Positions 34,181-35,236 of a DNA stretch of 35,236 nucleotides are shown one piece after another; the stretch's first letter is position 1, and every line of letters starts with the position of its first letter. The translations under genes were made by a program, and so were the position numbers. Source of the DNA: Bradyrhizobium sp. (GTDB lineage: Bacteria; Pseudomonadota; Alphaproteobacteria; Rhizobiales; Xanthobacteraceae); NCBI RefSeq assembly GCF_028868675.1, contig NZ_JAGWUA010000025.1, positions 1 to 35,236 on the forward strand. Reading direction: 5' to 3'. The notes below the pieces were generated by a model, which was not told the origin of the DNA, made no database searches, and saw only the letters and a program-made list of their open reading frames with translations.

Positions 34181-35062
34181 ATGCCGATGCGTCATATGAC
34201 CCGCCCGATTCTGCCCGCCCTCGCCGGCCTTCTCTTGCTCGGCGTCCAGTCCGCGGCGGCCGCCGAGAACGATGCGCCCAGGGGCCCGGCCGTCACGGTG
34301 CTGAAGGCGGCAAAGTCCTGCTTCAACGACATCGTCGAGGCGTCCGGCACGATCATCGCCCGCGACGAGACCGCGGTGCGTCCGGAGCGGCCGGGACTGA
34401 AGGTTGCGGACGTGCTGGCCGAAGCCGGCGACACCGTCAACGCCGGCCAGCTCCTGGCGAAGCTCGCGCTGCCCGAAGGCGGCACGGTGCAGGTCACCGC
34501 GCCGGTGGCCGGCGTGATCTCGGCCTCCACCGCGCAGATCGGCGCGCCGGCCTCGGGCCGCGGCGAAGCGCTGTTCTCGATCGTCACGCGGAGCGAGTAT
34601 GACCTGGTCGGGCTGGTGCCGACCTCGGACGTGCGGAAGCTCGCGGTGAACCAGCAGGCCACGGTACGCATCGCCGGCGCCGGCGACCTCGACGGCAAGG
34701 TGCGGCGCATCGGACCGACGATCCAGCCCGCCATCCAGCAGGGCATGGTCTATATCGGCATCTCGACGCCGCGGCGACTCCTGATCAACGCGTCCGGGCG
34801 CGCGCTGATCAAGACCGGGCAGAGCTGCAACGTCGCCGTTCCCCTCACCGCCGTGCAGTACTCGCCCGCCGGCACCGTGGTGCAGGTGATCCGCCGCAAC
34901 CGCGTCGAGACCAAGCGCGTCGAGATGGGGCTGTTGTCCGGCGGCCAGGTCGAGATCCGCGAAGGCCTCAACGAAGGCGACATCGTCGTCGCCCGCGCCG
35001 GCGCGCTCTTGCGCGAAGGCGATCCGGTGCGCCCGGCAATGGCCAGCGCCGAGACGAAGTAG
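34181..35062 (+). CDS. RND-type periplasmic adaptor, second copy
   Basis: 293-aa exported membrane-fusion-type protein. The signal peptide PILPALAGLLLLGVQSAAAA is followed by SCFNDIVEASGTIIARDETA, a lipoyl domain (GDTVNAGQLLAKLALPEGGT and VTAPVAGVISASTAQIGAPA), a beta barrel, and the end LNEGDIVVARAGALLREGDP. It is homologous over its length to the adaptor at 19115-20044, sharing CFxDxV, the APxxGV/L-APAS region and GDxIVVADAG-like ends. ATGs at 34181, 34187 and 34196 are all possible; none has a clear Shine-Dalgarno. No permease follows before the window ends; 19 bp after its stop a dispersed repeat begins. Confidence 0.85.
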   Translation: MPMRHMTRPILPALAGLLLLGVQSAAAAENDAPRGPAVTVLKAAKSCFNDIVEASGTIIARDETAVRPERPGLKVADVLAEAGDTVNAGQLLAKLALPEGGTVQVTAPVAGVISASTAQIGAPASGRGEALFSIVTRSEYDLVGLVPTSDVRKLAVNQQATVRIAGAGDLDGKVRRIGPTIQPAIQQGMVYIGISTPRRLLINASGRALIKTGQSCNVAVPLTAVQYSPAGTVVQVIRRNRVETKRVEMGLLSGGQVEIREGLNEGDIVVARAGALLREGDPVRPAMASAETK

Positions 35063-35080
35063 CGCTTCTAGGCAAGACTT

Positions 35081-35153
35081 CGTAGGGTAGGCGAGGGCAC
35101 AAAGCGCCGTGCCCACCAATCCTGGGCACGCTTTCGCTTTGCCCACTCTACGA
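35081..35153 (-). repeat. Dispersed GTGGGCAAAG repeat, copy 2
   Basis: The reverse complement begins TCGTAGAGTGGGCAAAGCGA, the same as copy 1 at 9139, and ends in GCCTACCCTACG. It is in opposite orientation and shorter in the middle. Nothing else is recognisable in the last 83 bp. Confidence 0.75.
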
Positions 35154-35236
35154 CTACGTGCTGCGCTGCGTCCGGGGCACGAGATTGCGTGTGGAAAAAA
35201 ACTAACCGCCGGCGTCGCTGAGGCGGACGTCTTCGC

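Overview
High-GC DNA from an alphaproteobacterium of the Bradyrhizobium/Rhodopseudomonas type (order Hyphomicrobiales). This rests on gene content (a form II CoxSLM operon, a homogentisate operon, several Bradyrhizobium-style small proteins) and on dispersed palindromic repeats that I recognise as common in Bradyrhizobium genomes. It reads as chromosome: no phage, IS, integrase, rRNA, tRNA or CRISPR was seen.

Layout. 1-959: 5' part of an MFS symporter gene running off the left edge (minus). 1058-1441: small very basic DUF3175 protein. 1475-3514: chemoreceptor (minus). 3900-7626: coxS-coxL-coxM-like molybdenum hydroxylase operon, closed by a stack of hairpins and a strong intrinsic terminator. 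7915-9021: CaiB/BaiF-fold racemase or CoA-transferase. 9250-14810 (minus): aromatic catabolic operon in the order FAD hydroxylase, DUF2783, metallo-beta-lactamase-fold protein, hmgA, fahA. A divergent MarR regulator (14948-15472) shares a 137-bp promoter region with it, and a clear dyad overlaps the predicted operon promoter. 15484-16284 (minus): intact dinuclear-type MBL protein of the AHL-lactonase family.

16649-23187 (plus): a secreted caspase-fold/TPR protein lacking both catalytic residues, an OmpA-domain lipid-envelope protein, and an RND efflux pair (adaptor plus 1047-aa permease). 23226-23797: a small, compositionally distinct two-gene cassette (DUF6883-like and DUF4926-like) whose start and stop overlap by 4 nt. 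23809-24483 (minus): Crp-family regulator. 24699-26723: AsmA-like protein. 26852-29317: a large membrane sensor with a class III nucleotidyl cyclase domain. 29510-30141 (minus): VapC-type toxin with an AbrB/MazE-fold antitoxin. 30315-32820 (minus): Spy/LTXXQ-like secreted protein and LysM protein. 33062-33238: 58-aa Cys-containing protein. 33255-33872 (minus): PAS protein. 34181-35062: a second, orphan RND-type adaptor. A dispersed repeat lies at the right edge.

How parts may work together. The hydroxylase-to-fahA operon would make homogentisate from a hydroxyphenylacetate-like substrate and degrade it towards fumarate and acetoacetate; no maleylacetoacetate isomerase is present in the window. 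The Crp-family protein keeps cNMP-pocket residues and the Arg-Glu-Arg recognition-helix pattern of E. coli CRP. The window also holds a perfect CRP-type palindrome (16389-16408), a near-perfect one in front of the crp-like gene itself (24551-24566), and a cyclase gene close by, so a local cyclic-nucleotide circuit is a reasonable hypothesis. The strongest candidates for unusual biology are the pseudo-caspase, the MBL protein that has lost its second metal site, and the DUF6883/DUF4926 cassette.
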